Source of the DNA: Neobacillus kokaensis
GTDB lineage: Bacteria > Bacillota > Bacilli > Bacillales > Cytobacillaceae
DNA: 64,000 nucleotides
Assembly: GCF_014656545.1 (NCBI RefSeq)
Contig: NZ_BNDS01000021.1
Span: 361 to 64,360 of the forward strand
Direction of reading: 5' to 3'
Positions 55,693-64,000 of the stretch are shown here, piece by piece (the first letter of the stretch is position 1; each line of letters begins with the position of its first letter). The notes below the pieces were generated by a model. That model had not been told where the DNA came from. It searched no databases and was given only the letters and a program-made list of their open reading frames with translations. Made by a program: the position numbers and the translations under genes.

Positions 55693-57399
55693 ATGAAAAA
55701 TGTTGAAAAGTATTCCAGAGGTTATTTTATGCCCCCGTTGAAAAGTATGAAATGGACGGAGAAGGAATATATTACGGATGCTCCAACATGGTGCAGTGTA
55801 GACCTTCGTGATGGTAATCAGGCATTGGTTATTCCAATGAGTCTTGAAGAGAAACTGGAATATTTTCAACTGCTTTTGGAAGTAGGTTTCAAGGAAATTG
55901 AAGTAGGCTTTCCTGCTGCGTCTGAAACAGAGTTTGCTTTCTTAAGAACATTAATTGAACAAAACTTGATTCCCGAGGATGTTACTGTTCAAGTTCTAAC
56001 ACAGTCTAGAGATCATATTATTGAAAAAACATTCGAAGCGCTTCGAGGCGTGAATAAAGCAGTCGTTCACCTTTATAATTCGACTTCAGTTGCCCAGCGT
56101 GAACAGGTATTTAAAAAATCAGAAGAAGAGATCATCGACATTGCTGCAGCTGGAGCGAAAATGCTTAAAGAATATGCTGCAAAGACGGAAGGGAACTTCC
56201 AATTTCAATACTCGCCTGAAAGCTTCACTGGTACAGAAATGGAGTTTGCACTTGAAATATGTAACCGAGTCCTAGATATTTGGCAGCCTACGGCTGACAA
56301 CAAGGTGATTATCAATCTACCAGCTACGGTGTCCATGTCCATGCCTCACGTTTACGCAAGCCAAATTGAGTATATGAGCGATCATTTAAATTACCGTGAC
56401 AATGTAATCCTCTCTGTACACCCTCACAATGACAGAGGGACAGGAGTAGCCGATGCAGAGCTTGCTATGCTTGCGGGAGCACAAAGAGTGGAGGGAACTC
56501 TGTTTGGAAATGGAGAAAGAACAGGTAATGTGGATATCGTCACCCTTGCCCTAAATATGTATTCACATGGGGTCAACCCAGAGCTTCACTTTGAAAATAT
56601 TCGAGAAATTCAAGCTAGATATGAAAAATTAACGAGAATGCGAGTTCACGAAAGACATCCATATGGCGGGGAGCTTGTTTTTACAGCTTTCTCAGGTTCC
56701 CATCAGGATGCGATTGCCAAAGGGATGAAATGGCGAGAAGAAGAAGAGCGTCAGTATTGGACTGTTCCTTACCTATTAATTGATCCAATGGATATTGGCA
56801 GAGAATATGAAGGAGATATCATCCGTATTAACAGTCAATCCGGTAAAGGCGGGATCGGTTACATACTGGAGCAAAATTTTGGGCTTGACCTTCCTGCTAA
56901 AATGCGCGAACACTTCGGCTATCAGGTTAAAAATGTATCAGATCGTTTGCATAAAGAACTTATGCCAAATGAGATCCATGGCATTTTCAATAAGGAGTAT
57001 GTAAATATTGCTGCTCCTGTTGGGTTTGAGAAATACCATTATACTCAAAATGAACAATATGATACAGTTGTTTCCATCCGAATCAATGATGAAATACATG
57101 AATTTACGGGTGCAGGTAACGGAAAGCTTGATGCTATCAGCAATGCTCTTCAAACCAATTTGGCACTTGATTATAAGGATTTGGTCTATAAGCAGCATGC
57201 TTTAGAAATTGGCTCTCGGTCAAACGCCGTTTCTTATGTAGGTATCACAGCACTCAATGGATCAGTTTATTGGGGCTGCGGCATCGACTCTGATATCATG
57301 ACATCCTCTATAAAAGCGTTGTTTAGTGCTATTAACAACATGATTACGAGCGAACAACTGCCAATTGAACAAGGGATTTTTTCACTTACAGAAAAGTAA
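55693..57399 (+). CDS. leuA: 2-isopropylmalate synthase
   Basis: A 568-aa enzyme condensing acetyl-CoA with 2-oxoisovalerate, the first step of leucine synthesis. TIM-barrel motifs: VDLRDGNQALVIPM at the N-terminus, SVHPHNDRGTGVADAELA with the metal HxH, and GNGERTGNVDIV. The C-terminal ~150 residues form the leucine-sensing LeuA dimer domain. This is the longer, yeast-like LeuA subtype. ATG 55693 is nine bases after AAAGGTGG; the TTG at 55684 overlaps that site. No leuBCD genes are adjacent. Confidence 0.92.
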   Translation: MKNVEKYSRGYFMPPLKSMKWTEKEYITDAPTWCSVDLRDGNQALVIPMSLEEKLEYFQLLLEVGFKEIEVGFPAASETEFAFLRTLIEQNLIPEDVTVQVLTQSRDHIIEKTFEALRGVNKAVVHLYNSTSVAQREQVFKKSEEEIIDIAAAGAKMLKEYAAKTEGNFQFQYSPESFTGTEMEFALEICNRVLDIWQPTADNKVIINLPATVSMSMPHVYASQIEYMSDHLNYRDNVILSVHPHNDRGTGVADAELAMLAGAQRVEGTLFGNGERTGNVDIVTLALNMYSHGVNPELHFENIREIQARYEKLTRMRVHERHPYGGELVFTAFSGSHQDAIAKGMKWREEEERQYWTVPYLLIDPMDIGREYEGDIIRINSQSGKGGIGYILEQNFGLDLPAKMREHFGYQVKNVSDRLHKELMPNEIHGIFNKEYVNIAAPVGFEKYHYTQNEQYDTVVSIRINDEIHEFTGAGNGKLDAISNALQTNLALDYKDLVYKQHALEIGSRSNAVSYVGITALNGSVYWGCGIDSDIMTSSIKALFSAINNMITSEQLPIEQGIFSLTEK

Positions 57400-57454
57400 T
57401 TTCTATCATAGTTTCGCTCCTTCTAGAAATAATATTATCAAAGGAGCGATGATG

Positions 57455-57604
57455 ATGGACAGAGAAAAAGAATATGTTACTGCCAATTTAACTTCTAATT
57501 TAATTGGCGAAATTAAATCATTTGAACAAAAATTAAGTGAACAAACTCAAAAACAAGTTGTGGTTATCGCCTATGAAAAGGATAACCTTCCAACGGAACA
57601 TTAA
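57455..57604 (+). CDS. Small hydrophilic protein
   Basis: A 49-aa protein, MDREKEYVTANLTSNLIGEI followed by KSFEQKLSEQTQKQVVVIAYEK. AAGGAG is eight bases before ATG 57455; ATGs at 57449 and 57452 are in frame but too near. No family recognised. Terminator follows. Confidence 0.65.
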   Translation: MDREKEYVTANLTSNLIGEIKSFEQKLSEQTQKQVVVIAYEKDNLPTEH

Positions 57605-57612
57605 ATTTTGTT

Positions 57613-57642
57613 AAAAAGCTTCGGTGACTGCCGAGGCTTTTT
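57613..57642 (+). terminator. Rho-independent terminator
   Basis: AAAAAGCTTCGG and CCGAGGCTTTTT pair (one G-T) over a 6-nt loop. Confidence 0.85.
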
Positions 57643-57777
57643 ACGCTTCGCTCACCTTATATATCGCTGAATTATTTAAAGTCCTGCGGCATTAATAAAT
57701 GGGGAATTTTAAAAAAATATACATTTTTACAATAAATTAACGGTAAAATAGTACTATTACTTGGAGGTGAACGATGT

Positions 57778-57930
57778 ATGGAAAATAAACGATTTCACTA
57801 TGATGGCAGTTTTCAGAACCATGAGGGTTCAAATGAAGAATTCATTAATGAACCATTTAAAATGACGGATGAAATGAGAGCAAGCATTAGTGGAAACCCT
57901 TATACATATATGAGTACTGATTCTGAATGA
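57778..57930 (+). CDS. Small acidic hydrophilic protein
   Basis: A 50-aa protein, MENKRFHYDGSFQNHEGSNE then FINEPFKMTDEMRASISG. GGAGGTGA is nine bases before the ATG. No family recognised. Its own short terminator follows, so it is a free-standing gene. Confidence 0.65.
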   Translation: MENKRFHYDGSFQNHEGSNEEFINEPFKMTDEMRASISGNPYTYMSTDSE

Positions 57931-57942
57931 ATCCTTTGAAAC

Positions 57943-57968
57943 GCTGTCCATTGGGCAGCTTTTTTTTA
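57943..57968 (+). terminator. Rho-independent terminator
   Basis: GCTGTCC and GGGCAGC pair over a 3-nt loop (one T-G), then eight T. Confidence 0.8.
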
Positions 57969-58056
57969 TAAAAGTACTTAAAAAAACAAGAATGGTAAAT
58001 AATAAATGTCATGCATGTGAATACCTATACTTTATAAAGAAAGGGATGTAGTAGAA

Positions 58057-58692
58057 ATGACAAAAGTACTTTACATCACAGCGCATCCGCATGATGATAC
58101 TCAGTCTTATAGTATGGCAGTGGGAAAGGCGTTTATTGATGAATATAAAACAGTAAACCCGTCTCATGAAATTATTAATATGGACCTTTACAAAGAGAAT
58201 ATTCCACAGATTGATGTAGATGTATTTAGCGGATGGGGTAAGCTTCGATCCGGTCAGTCGTTTGATCAGCTTTCTTCTGATGAGAAAGCAAAAGTGGGCC
58301 GCCTTTCGGAGTTAAGTGAGCAGTTTATTGCTGCTGACAAGTATGTCTTTGTGACGCCTCTATGGAATTTTTCATTTCCCCCGGTAATGAAAGCCTATAT
58401 TGATTCCGTAGCGGTTGCTGGAAAAACATTTAAATATACGGAACAAGGCCCGGTAGGATTATTAACTGATAAAAAAGCTTTACATATTCAAGCTAGAGGC
58501 GGCTTTTATTCTGAAGGTCCAGCTGCTCAAATGGAAATGGGTCACCGCTATCTAGATATTATTATGCAATTTTTTGGCATCCCTTCATTTGAAGGAATAT
58601 TTGTGGAAGGACACAATGCGATGCCGGATAAAGCACAGGAAATCAAAGAAAACGCCATTGCCAGGGCAAAAGATATAGCACATACGTTTTAA
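58057..58692 (+). CDS. azoR: FMN-dependent NADH-azoreductase
   Basis: A 211-aa flavodoxin-fold quinone reductase/azoreductase. [24 protein letters not shown], in parts, is the FMN phosphate-binding start. [37 protein letters not shown], again in parts, is the family core, and [11 protein letters not shown] is a flavin-contact loop. It reduces quinones and azo compounds with NADH for detoxification. Length matches AzoR. Confidence 0.92.
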   Translation: MTKVLYITAHPHDDTQSYSMAVGKAFIDEYKTVNPSHEIINMDLYKENIPQIDVDVFSGWGKLRSGQSFDQLSSDEKAKVGRLSELSEQFIAADKYVFVTPLWNFSFPPVMKAYIDSVAVAGKTFKYTEQGPVGLLTDKKALHIQARGGFYSEGPAAQMEMGHRYLDIIMQFFGIPSFEGIFVEGHNAMPDKAQEIKENAIARAKDIAHTF

Positions 58693-58757
58693 AGATATAG
58701 GGACGATTCTTTTGTTTCATTTATGGCTCACGAACCGAAGAACCGTTCCCATATGTT

Positions 58758-60713
58758 CTAGAGACAGTGCATTTCGGATTCTGCTTGATTCCACGGGACG
58801 GAATATCCTTGTCCTTTTGAGCAGAAGATGGAGGATGAGGTATATTCAGGATCGGCATTTTTATTGTACTGGGTCCTTTCGATTACTTCAGCCTGGTTAT
58901 GGCAAGGGTAGTAGCCGTCAACGATTAGGTTCAGCATTCCTTTTCCTTGTGTTAGTGAAGCAAATTCTGAACTATAGTTCAAAAACGTTGCAACTGGAAC
59001 CTTCCCGGTTATAATGGCTTTGTTTCCTTCGGTGATGGGGGTGTCAAAACTGCCGTGTGCCTGCTGAATATCCGTCAGCACTTTTCCTAAAAGCTCCAAA
59101 TTAACATTAATTTTAAAATTATAAAAGGGTTCAAGCAGAATATTGGCTGCTTTTTCGAGCCCTTGCCTTAATGCCCGGAATGCAGCCTCACGAAAATCTC
59201 CGCCAGAAGTATGTTTCACATGGGCTCTTCCTGTTAGTAACGTGATTTTCACATCGGTAAGAGGGGAACCGGTTAAGATACCATGATGATCTCGCTCATA
59301 TAAGTGATTGCGGATGACGTTCTGCGTTCCAACTGGCAAATGGTCGGTATGGCAGACACTTTCAAATGATATGCCGCTATTTCTTGCTGCCGGTTCCATT
59401 TTTAAATGGACTTCAGCATAATGTCCTAACGGTTCAAAATGGCCATAACCGATAATCCGAGAGCTGATTGTTTCTTTATATAAGATTTCTGGATCCGCAA
59501 ATGAAACATCCAGCTGGAAACGTTCTTTAATGACTAATTTAAGAACTTCTAGCTGAATTGTTCCCATGACATGAATGTGGATTTCTTGCAGCTGTTCTAC
59601 CCATGTTACATTCAGTGCGGGATCTTCGGCATCCAATATTTTAAAATAACGCAAAGCTTCTTTAATATTAATTGCTGAATCAAAGATAACTTTTGATTTT
59701 AGTGCCGATGTCATTTCGTATTCGGCATCCTCTTTTAGCGAACCTAATCCATCGCCTGCTGAAGCGGATGACAGCCCAGTTACAGCAAAGATTTCACCGG
59801 CAAAAACTTGATTCACCGTTTTAAATTTCATTCCATTATATAAACGAATTTGCGTGATTTTCTCTACTAGTGATGCCTCATCGTCGCGCTCATAACTTAT
59901 TTCATCACGGACATTTAATGTTCCGCTTAGAGCTTTAATAAACGTCAGTCTTGTCCCATTTTCATCATAACGAATTTTATAAACACGACCGGAAAAGACA
60001 CTCTCATTCGAATAACTTGTGTCAGTTAATAAGTCTAATTTTTCAAGAAAGCTTTCGACTCCAATATCTTGTAAGGCTGAACCGCTGAAACATGGGGAAA
60101 TTTGATTTTCGCGGATAAGCTGTTTCAATGTTTCGAGCCAAAGTTTATGCTGATATCCGGTATCCATGTAGGTTTCAAGCAGGGATTCATTGCGTTCCGC
60201 AATAAATTCAATCAGTGCCTCGTCCATCTCACCGTTAGTTAACGCCTCTGTCATATCATAAACATCTCTGGTAAGATTTGTTTGAATTTCCTCCCGGATT
60301 TTCACGGTATCGGCCCCGACCCGATCGATTTTATTAATAAAGAAGAAGGTCGGTATTTGATGCTTTCTTAGTAACCGCCATACAGTTTCTGTATGTCCTT
60401 CAATCCCTTCAACCGCACTAATAATAATGATAGCATAATCCATCACCTGAACGGCCCGCTCCATTTCCGGTGAGAAATCGACATGACCTGGAGTATCAAT
60501 CAAAAAGTATTCAGAGTCCCCCATAGTAAACATTGCTTGGCCTGCAAATACCGTTATGCCGCGTTGTTTTTCAATTTCATGGGTATCAAGAAAGGTATCC
60601 TGGTGGTCAACACGGCCTCTTTGTCTAATGGTTTTTGTATGATAAAGCAGCTGCTCTGCTAACGTGGTCTTTCCTGCATCGACATGAGCAAACATTCCAA
60701 TCGTTTTCTTCAT
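58758..60713 (-). CDS. Tet(M)-like ribosomal protection GTPase
   Basis: A 651-aa EF-G-like translational GTPase. G1 is AHVDAGKTTL, G3 DTPGHVDF and G4 NKIDRVGAD, all near the N-terminus. EF-G-like domains II to V follow. Length and domain order match tetracycline ribosomal protection proteins (Tet(M)/Tet(O), about 640 aa) rather than EF-G (about 692 aa). It may protect ribosomes or have a chromosomal housekeeping function; resistance is not proven. GAGGTG precedes the ATG. No leader peptide attenuator was recognised. Confidence 0.82.
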   Translation of the reverse strand: MKKTIGMFAHVDAGKTTLAEQLLYHTKTIRQRGRVDHQDTFLDTHEIEKQRGITVFAGQAMFTMGDSEYFLIDTPGHVDFSPEMERAVQVMDYAIIIISAVEGIEGHTETVWRLLRKHQIPTFFFINKIDRVGADTVKIREEIQTNLTRDVYDMTEALTNGEMDEALIEFIAERNESLLETYMDTGYQHKLWLETLKQLIRENQISPCFSGSALQDIGVESFLEKLDLLTDTSYSNESVFSGRVYKIRYDENGTRLTFIKALSGTLNVRDEISYERDDEASLVEKITQIRLYNGMKFKTVNQVFAGEIFAVTGLSSASAGDGLGSLKEDAEYEMTSALKSKVIFDSAINIKEALRYFKILDAEDPALNVTWVEQLQEIHIHVMGTIQLEVLKLVIKERFQLDVSFADPEILYKETISSRIIGYGHFEPLGHYAEVHLKMEPAARNSGISFESVCHTDHLPVGTQNVIRNHLYERDHHGILTGSPLTDVKITLLTGRAHVKHTSGGDFREAAFRALRQGLEKAANILLEPFYNFKINVNLELLGKVLTDIQQAHGSFDTPITEGNKAIITGKVPVATFLNYSSEFASLTQGKGMLNLIVDGYYPCHNQAEVIERTQYNKNADPEYTSSSIFCSKGQGYSVPWNQAESEMHCL

Positions 60714-60898
60714 GCTGGCACCTCAAATAGTTATTCTTTAAGAATAGTATATCAAAAGAATGGAAACACAGGGAATGTGTATCTGTTTCATTTAACATTT
60801 ATGTAGCAGAAGTACCGCCCATGTACCTCATATATTTTAAAGCTGGACATACATATAGAATAGGTATAATTCCATATGAAAGGGTTTAGGTAGATCAG

Positions 60899-61627
60899 AT
60901 GGATTTTTTAAATGAAATTTTAAAAACTTATAGTGCGTTTTTTTCGTTCGAGATGTTAGAGCAGGTTTTGACTAGCCCTGCCAGCTGGGGCGTTATTGGA
61001 TCGCTGATTATTTTGGAGGGGCTGCTGTCGGCAGATAATGCACTTGTCCTAGCAGTAATGGTCAAACATTTACCTCCGAAGCAGCGGAAGAAAGCACTTT
61101 TTTACGGAATTTTCGGGGCGTATTTTTTTCGCATCATCGCGATTGGTTTGGGAGTTTCTTTAATCAACATTCCTTGGATTAAGATTGTTTGCGGTCATTA
61201 TTTGCTGTTCATTGTTTTTCAAAACCTTTTGATGAAAAAAGAAGAGGAAGGCGTAGTGGCAAATACGAAAATGGGGTTTTGGCGGACAGTTTTAACCGTA
61301 GAGCTAATGGATATTGCCTTTAGCATTGACAGTGTCATAGCTGCCTTTGGGGTGTCTAATCAAGTCTGGGTCTTATTCCTGGGAGGTGTGTTAGGGATAT
61401 TAATGATGAGGGGAGTTGCCCAGCTTTTCCTAAAACTGATTGAAAAAATTCCGGAATTTGAAATCACTGCATTTGTCCTAATTGCGATTATTGGGGTGAA
61501 AATGATTGTATCTGCCTTTGGTTTCCATATGCACGAGGTGATGTTGTTTAGTATTTTAATAGCGATCTTCCTCGGTACATTCATTGTACACCTATTAAAA
61601 GGAAATACCGGCAATGAACCAACATAA
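60899..61627 (+). CDS. TerC-family membrane protein
   Basis: A 242-aa protein with seven or more helices. The TerC signature is LEGLLSADNALVLAVMVKHLPPKQRKKAL (in parts), and a second acidic motif is VELMDIAFSIDSVIAAF. Bacillus TerC proteins (MeeF/MeeY, also YkoY/YceF/YjbE) export manganese, including to exoenzymes. No yybP-ykoY manganese riboswitch is visible in the 185 bp upstream. A terminator follows. Confidence 0.88.
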   Translation: MDFLNEILKTYSAFFSFEMLEQVLTSPASWGVIGSLIILEGLLSADNALVLAVMVKHLPPKQRKKALFYGIFGAYFFRIIAIGLGVSLINIPWIKIVCGHYLLFIVFQNLLMKKEEEGVVANTKMGFWRTVLTVELMDIAFSIDSVIAAFGVSNQVWVLFLGGVLGILMMRGVAQLFLKLIEKIPEFEITAFVLIAIIGVKMIVSAFGFHMHEVMLFSILIAIFLGTFIVHLLKGNTGNEPT

Positions 61628-61677
61628 AAGAGCAAAAGTTTCTTTGTGTTGAAATTTCCAACTGCATAAGTAATAGA

Positions 61678-61707
61678 ATGGCGGAATTCGATTTCCGCCA
61701 TTTTTTT
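61678..61707 (+). terminator. Rho-independent terminator
   Basis: ATGGCGGAA and TTCCGCCAT over a 6-nt loop, followed by TTTTTT. Confidence 0.88.
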
Positions 61708-61780
61708 CTAATAGGATATTATAAATATCTAGGATATACTATTAAAAGAATAGCATTTTAAAAGTCTTTATTCTGAAAAT

Positions 61781-61796
61781 TATAACAAATGTTATA
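61781..61796. promoter_or_regulatory. Palindrome upstream of sstT
   Basis: TATAACA and TGTTATA are perfect inverted arms separated by AA. This may be a repressor site for the transporter gene. The rest of the 311-bp gap is very AT-rich, with no other feature recognised. Confidence 0.4.
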
Positions 61797-61938
61797 TCCG
61801 AGACCAACAAAAACGTTATTGTAAAATATCTAAATATTCATTATAATATTATTTGTTGCAAATATATTTTTTTAGAAAACTATTTTAATGGTAATTTTCG
61901 TTTGTTTGGAATTTTTGTCTATTATGAGGGGGAATTGT

Positions 61939-63177
61939 ATGAAAAACCTATTGAAAAAATGGAATCGATTGAGCTTGGTAAAACAAATTATTATAGGCTT
62001 AATTCTCGGTATTATTCTTGCTTTAACAATCCCTGAAACTGCAAAGCCTATCGTCATTTTTGGCTCGTTATTTGTTGGGGCCTTAAAAGCAGTAGCCCCT
62101 GTGTTGGTACTATTCTTGGTAATGTCGGCCATAGCCCAGCACAAAAGCGGTCATAAAACAAATATGAAATCGATAATCGTCCTTTACCTTTTAGGCACTT
62201 TTTTAGCTGGACTGATTGCGGTTATTGCTAGCTTCATCTTCCCGGTAAGTTTAAAGCTGGGTGCTGGTGCTGAGAATGTTACGGCGCCAGGCGGTGTAGT
62301 AGAGGTTCTTAAAACTTTATTGCTTAACGTAGTCGATAATCCGGTAAAAGCAATCTTTAATGCGAACTATATCGGTATTTTAGCTTGGGCAATTGTTCTT
62401 GGTTTTGCATTAAAAAATGCACCAGCTACGACTAAAACGATGATTTCGAATTTTTCCGATGCTATTTCAAAAGTTGTGACATGGGTAATCAAGCTGGCAC
62501 CATTAGGAATCATGGGACTGGTATTTGATTCTATTACGACCAATGGACTTAATTCACTAAAAAGCTACGGGGAATTACTTGCCGTTTTACTTGGCTGTAT
62601 GGTCTTTGTCGCTGTAGTTGTCAATCCACTTATCGTGTTTGCGGCAACTCGCCAAAATCCATTCCCGCTCGTATTTAAGTGCTTAAAGGAAAGCGGCATT
62701 ACAGCATTCTTTACCCGAAGCTCTGCAGCGAACATTCCGGTTAACATGAAATTATGTGAAAAATTAGGATTGGATAAGGATACCTATTCTGTTTCAATTC
62801 CATTAGGTGCCACCATTAATATGGCGGGCGCAGCTGTCACGATTTCAGTTTTAACGCTTGCAGCCGTTCATACACTAGGCATTCAAGTGGACATTCCAAC
62901 CGCGATCATTCTAAGTGTTCTTTCAGCAGTATGTGCGTGCGGTGCATCAGGGGTTGCCGGCGGTTCGTTATTATTAATTCCGCTTGCATGCAGCTTATTT
63001 GGCATCCCGGGCGACGTCGCCATGCAGGTAGTCGCTGTCGGATTTATCGTAGGAGTCCTACAAGATTCTTGTGAAACAGCCTTGAACTCATCTACTGACG
63101 TTCTATTTACAGCGGCGGCTGAATTCAGAAAAAAACGAAAAGCAGGCAAAAAAATTGAAGTCAATCATGTCGCATAA
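61939..63177 (+). CDS. sstT: Sodium/serine-threonine symporter SstT
   Basis: A 412-aa DAACS-family (glutamate-transporter fold) permease. Family motifs: [12 protein letters not shown] (re-entrant loop HP1 serines), [13 protein letters not shown] (TM7 NMxG), and [17 protein letters not shown] (HP2). It imports serine and threonine with sodium. ATG 61939 is chosen with GAGGGGGA upstream; the frame to 61888 has no site. Length matches SstT. A terminator follows. Confidence 0.93.
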   Translation: MKNLLKKWNRLSLVKQIIIGLILGIILALTIPETAKPIVIFGSLFVGALKAVAPVLVLFLVMSAIAQHKSGHKTNMKSIIVLYLLGTFLAGLIAVIASFIFPVSLKLGAGAENVTAPGGVVEVLKTLLLNVVDNPVKAIFNANYIGILAWAIVLGFALKNAPATTKTMISNFSDAISKVVTWVIKLAPLGIMGLVFDSITTNGLNSLKSYGELLAVLLGCMVFVAVVVNPLIVFAATRQNPFPLVFKCLKESGITAFFTRSSAANIPVNMKLCEKLGLDKDTYSVSIPLGATINMAGAAVTISVLTLAAVHTLGIQVDIPTAIILSVLSAVCACGASGVAGGSLLLIPLACSLFGIPGDVAMQVVAVGFIVGVLQDSCETALNSSTDVLFTAAAEFRKKRKAGKKIEVNHVA

Positions 63178-63189
63178 ATAAATTATAAC

Positions 63190-63228
63190 AAAAAGACCAA
63201 CTCACTTAATAGTGCGGTTGGTCTTTTT
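63190..63228 (+). terminator. Rho-independent terminator
   Basis: AAAAAGACCAAC and GTTGGTCTTTTT over a 15-nt loop after sstT. Confidence 0.85.
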
Positions 63229-63309
63229 CTATTGGGCGAGTTTTCTGTGTTTTTTACAATATATTTAGGCTTAATCCATAGTAAAATCAGTCCGCGCGGC
63301 TTTTTAATG

Positions 63310-64000
63310 TTAATTATTTTTATAATAGATGTCAAAATACAATTCATTCGAAGAGGCTACATATTCTGTTGTCATTTCAAGATCAGTAGATTCGTACCTA
63401 AAGTTTATTTGTTCCAACGGTTTTCCATATCCAAGTTGAGTAAGGATATCGGTAAGAACATCTTCAGTTACGTTCTGATCGATATACATCAAGAGTACTG
63501 CAGCCGATTTATATAATTTATCGTAGTCGGCATCGGTAGAAATAGGTGAGACAATCGAGAATACCTTGACCTTTTTGGTTTCTTTCACAACAACCATTCC
63601 CATACCATTTCCGTTTGATAATGTAATGGAGAAAGTAGCGTAGTCTTGATCCTCGCTATATAACTTTGTTTTCACCATTGTAATTCCATGTTTATTTCCA
63701 ACTAAATTGTTATAATCCTCCATTAACCCATAAACACCATAAACTTCCGCTGGATCTTCAGATGCAGCTGGTGGCTGCGGTGGTGTTGCAGGTGCTGGTG
63801 GCGTCGAAGGGGTAGTTGGCGATGGAGTTGCAGGTGTGGCTGGGGCATTATTGTTATTTGAGTTATCACCAGGGTTAGTGACAGGTGCGTTGTTTTGATT
63901 ATTTGAAGCCTTCTCTTCAGACTCTTTCTTTGATTCTGAAGCACTGTTAAATGAACAGCCGCTAACCGCAAACAACGTCATTACAAACACAAAAACCGAA
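63310..64000 (-). CDS. Lipoprotein with Pro/Thr-rich linker (5' end off window)
   Basis: An exported lipoprotein of at least 229 aa. The frame runs to the window edge; the signal peptide core FVMTLFAVSGC ends in the lipobox AVSGC, so the true start lies upstream of the window. After the Cys come a Ser/Lys/Glu region, an Asn-rich stretch and a linker of repeated ATPATPSPTTPSTPPAPATP type. A folded C-terminal domain follows (YGVYGLMEDYNNLVGNKHG and LTQLGYGKPL). No family recognised; the linker suggests the domain reaches through the cell wall. Confidence 0.7.
   Translation of the reverse strand, partial: SVFVFVMTLFAVSGCSFNSASESKKESEEKASNNQNNAPVTNPGDNSNNNNAPATPATPSPTTPSTPPAPATPPQPPAASEDPAEVYGVYGLMEDYNNLVGNKHGITMVKTKLYSEDQDYATFSITLSNGNGMGMVVVKETKKVKVFSIVSPISTDADYDKLYKSAAVLLMYIDQNVTEDVLTDILTQLGYGKPLEQINFRYESTDLEMTTEYVASSNELYFDIYYKNN

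Noticed and set aside
60714..60898. A yybP-ykoY manganese riboswitch before the TerC gene
   Set aside because: The gap is only 185 bp and lacks the conserved L1/L3 loop sequences.

Overview
The window comes from a low-GC, endospore-forming Firmicute of the family Bacillaceae; gene content suggests a Bacillus/Neobacillus/Mesobacillus-like organism, though the species cannot be fixed from sequence alone. The evidence is a GerA-type germinant receptor operon, the cortex hydrolase CwlJ, YjcZ/YrzI-type small proteins, a FapR operator, a T-box leader, strong AGGAGG ribosome binding sites and frequent TTG/GTG starts. No rRNA, tRNA or CRISPR array was seen.

The most notable content is three genes read through an in-frame TGA, each a strong selenocysteine candidate: a HesB/IscA-like protein (17760-18038, Sec in a GYG-U-GGP motif), a secreted peroxiredoxin/thioredoxin-like protein (35177-35686, complement, UxxC) and a FrnE/DsbA-like oxidoreductase (45716-46414, UxxC). 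Each TGA replaces a redox or metal-ligand cysteine, and each is followed within about 30 nt by a small stem-loop of bacterial SECIS type. The three genes are unlinked. No selA, selB, selC or selD gene lies here, so the machinery must be elsewhere if the reading is right.

A second notable item is a 145-146 nt repeat present three times (18240-18385, 43859-44003, 44916-45061). It has conserved alternative stems, an ACCTCCT loop complementary to Shine-Dalgarno sequences, and a terminator-like 3' hairpin. Two copies precede tandemly duplicated cassettes of tiny hydrophobic YjcZ-like genes, which flank a 53-aa microprotein built of E-I and R repeats.

Layout: 1-345 is the right end of an IS1182-like element. 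400-3080 holds a pentapeptide protein, a FapR-controlled KAS III and a TatD hydrolase. 3118-7238 is the ger operon in the order A-C-D-B, on the minus strand. 7372-13881 is a mix of housekeeping and accessory genes (YwbE, a PAP2 phosphatase, TrmL, an Lrp regulator). 13966-17301 holds a DHFR-like reductase and a probable rifampin phosphotransferase. 17302-27627 is accessory: the HesB selenoprotein, a cupredoxin, a sugar dehydrogenase, an orphan ATP-grasp enzyme, a secreted amidase, a CBS-HEPN protein and acetyltransferases. 27865-38095 holds a NERD-helicase, a flavin reductase, MFS, GNAT and APH proteins, the peroxiredoxin-like selenoprotein and CwlJ. 38577-42115 is the fruRKA fructose operon with a promoter and cre site. 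42270-43665 is a PadR/HAAS pair with a duplicated operator. 45716-55284 runs from the FrnE selenoprotein through DedA and a cell-envelope glycan block (processive glycosyltransferase, deacetylase, GT2, GtrA, a large membrane protein, PAP2) to a two-component system. 55352-57399 is a T-box-controlled 2-isopropylmalate synthase. 57455-64000 holds microproteins, an azoreductase, a Tet(M)-like GTPase, TerC, SstT and the partial start of a lipoprotein gene.

Several genes carry apparent frameshifts (7372, 27865, 33765, 36522). Some lie next to short homopolymers and could be assembly errors; the LysE-family gene at 36522 has several lesions and looks like a true pseudogene. Where the nominal longest reading frame begins too close to its ribosome binding site, the start has been moved to the codon with proper spacing.
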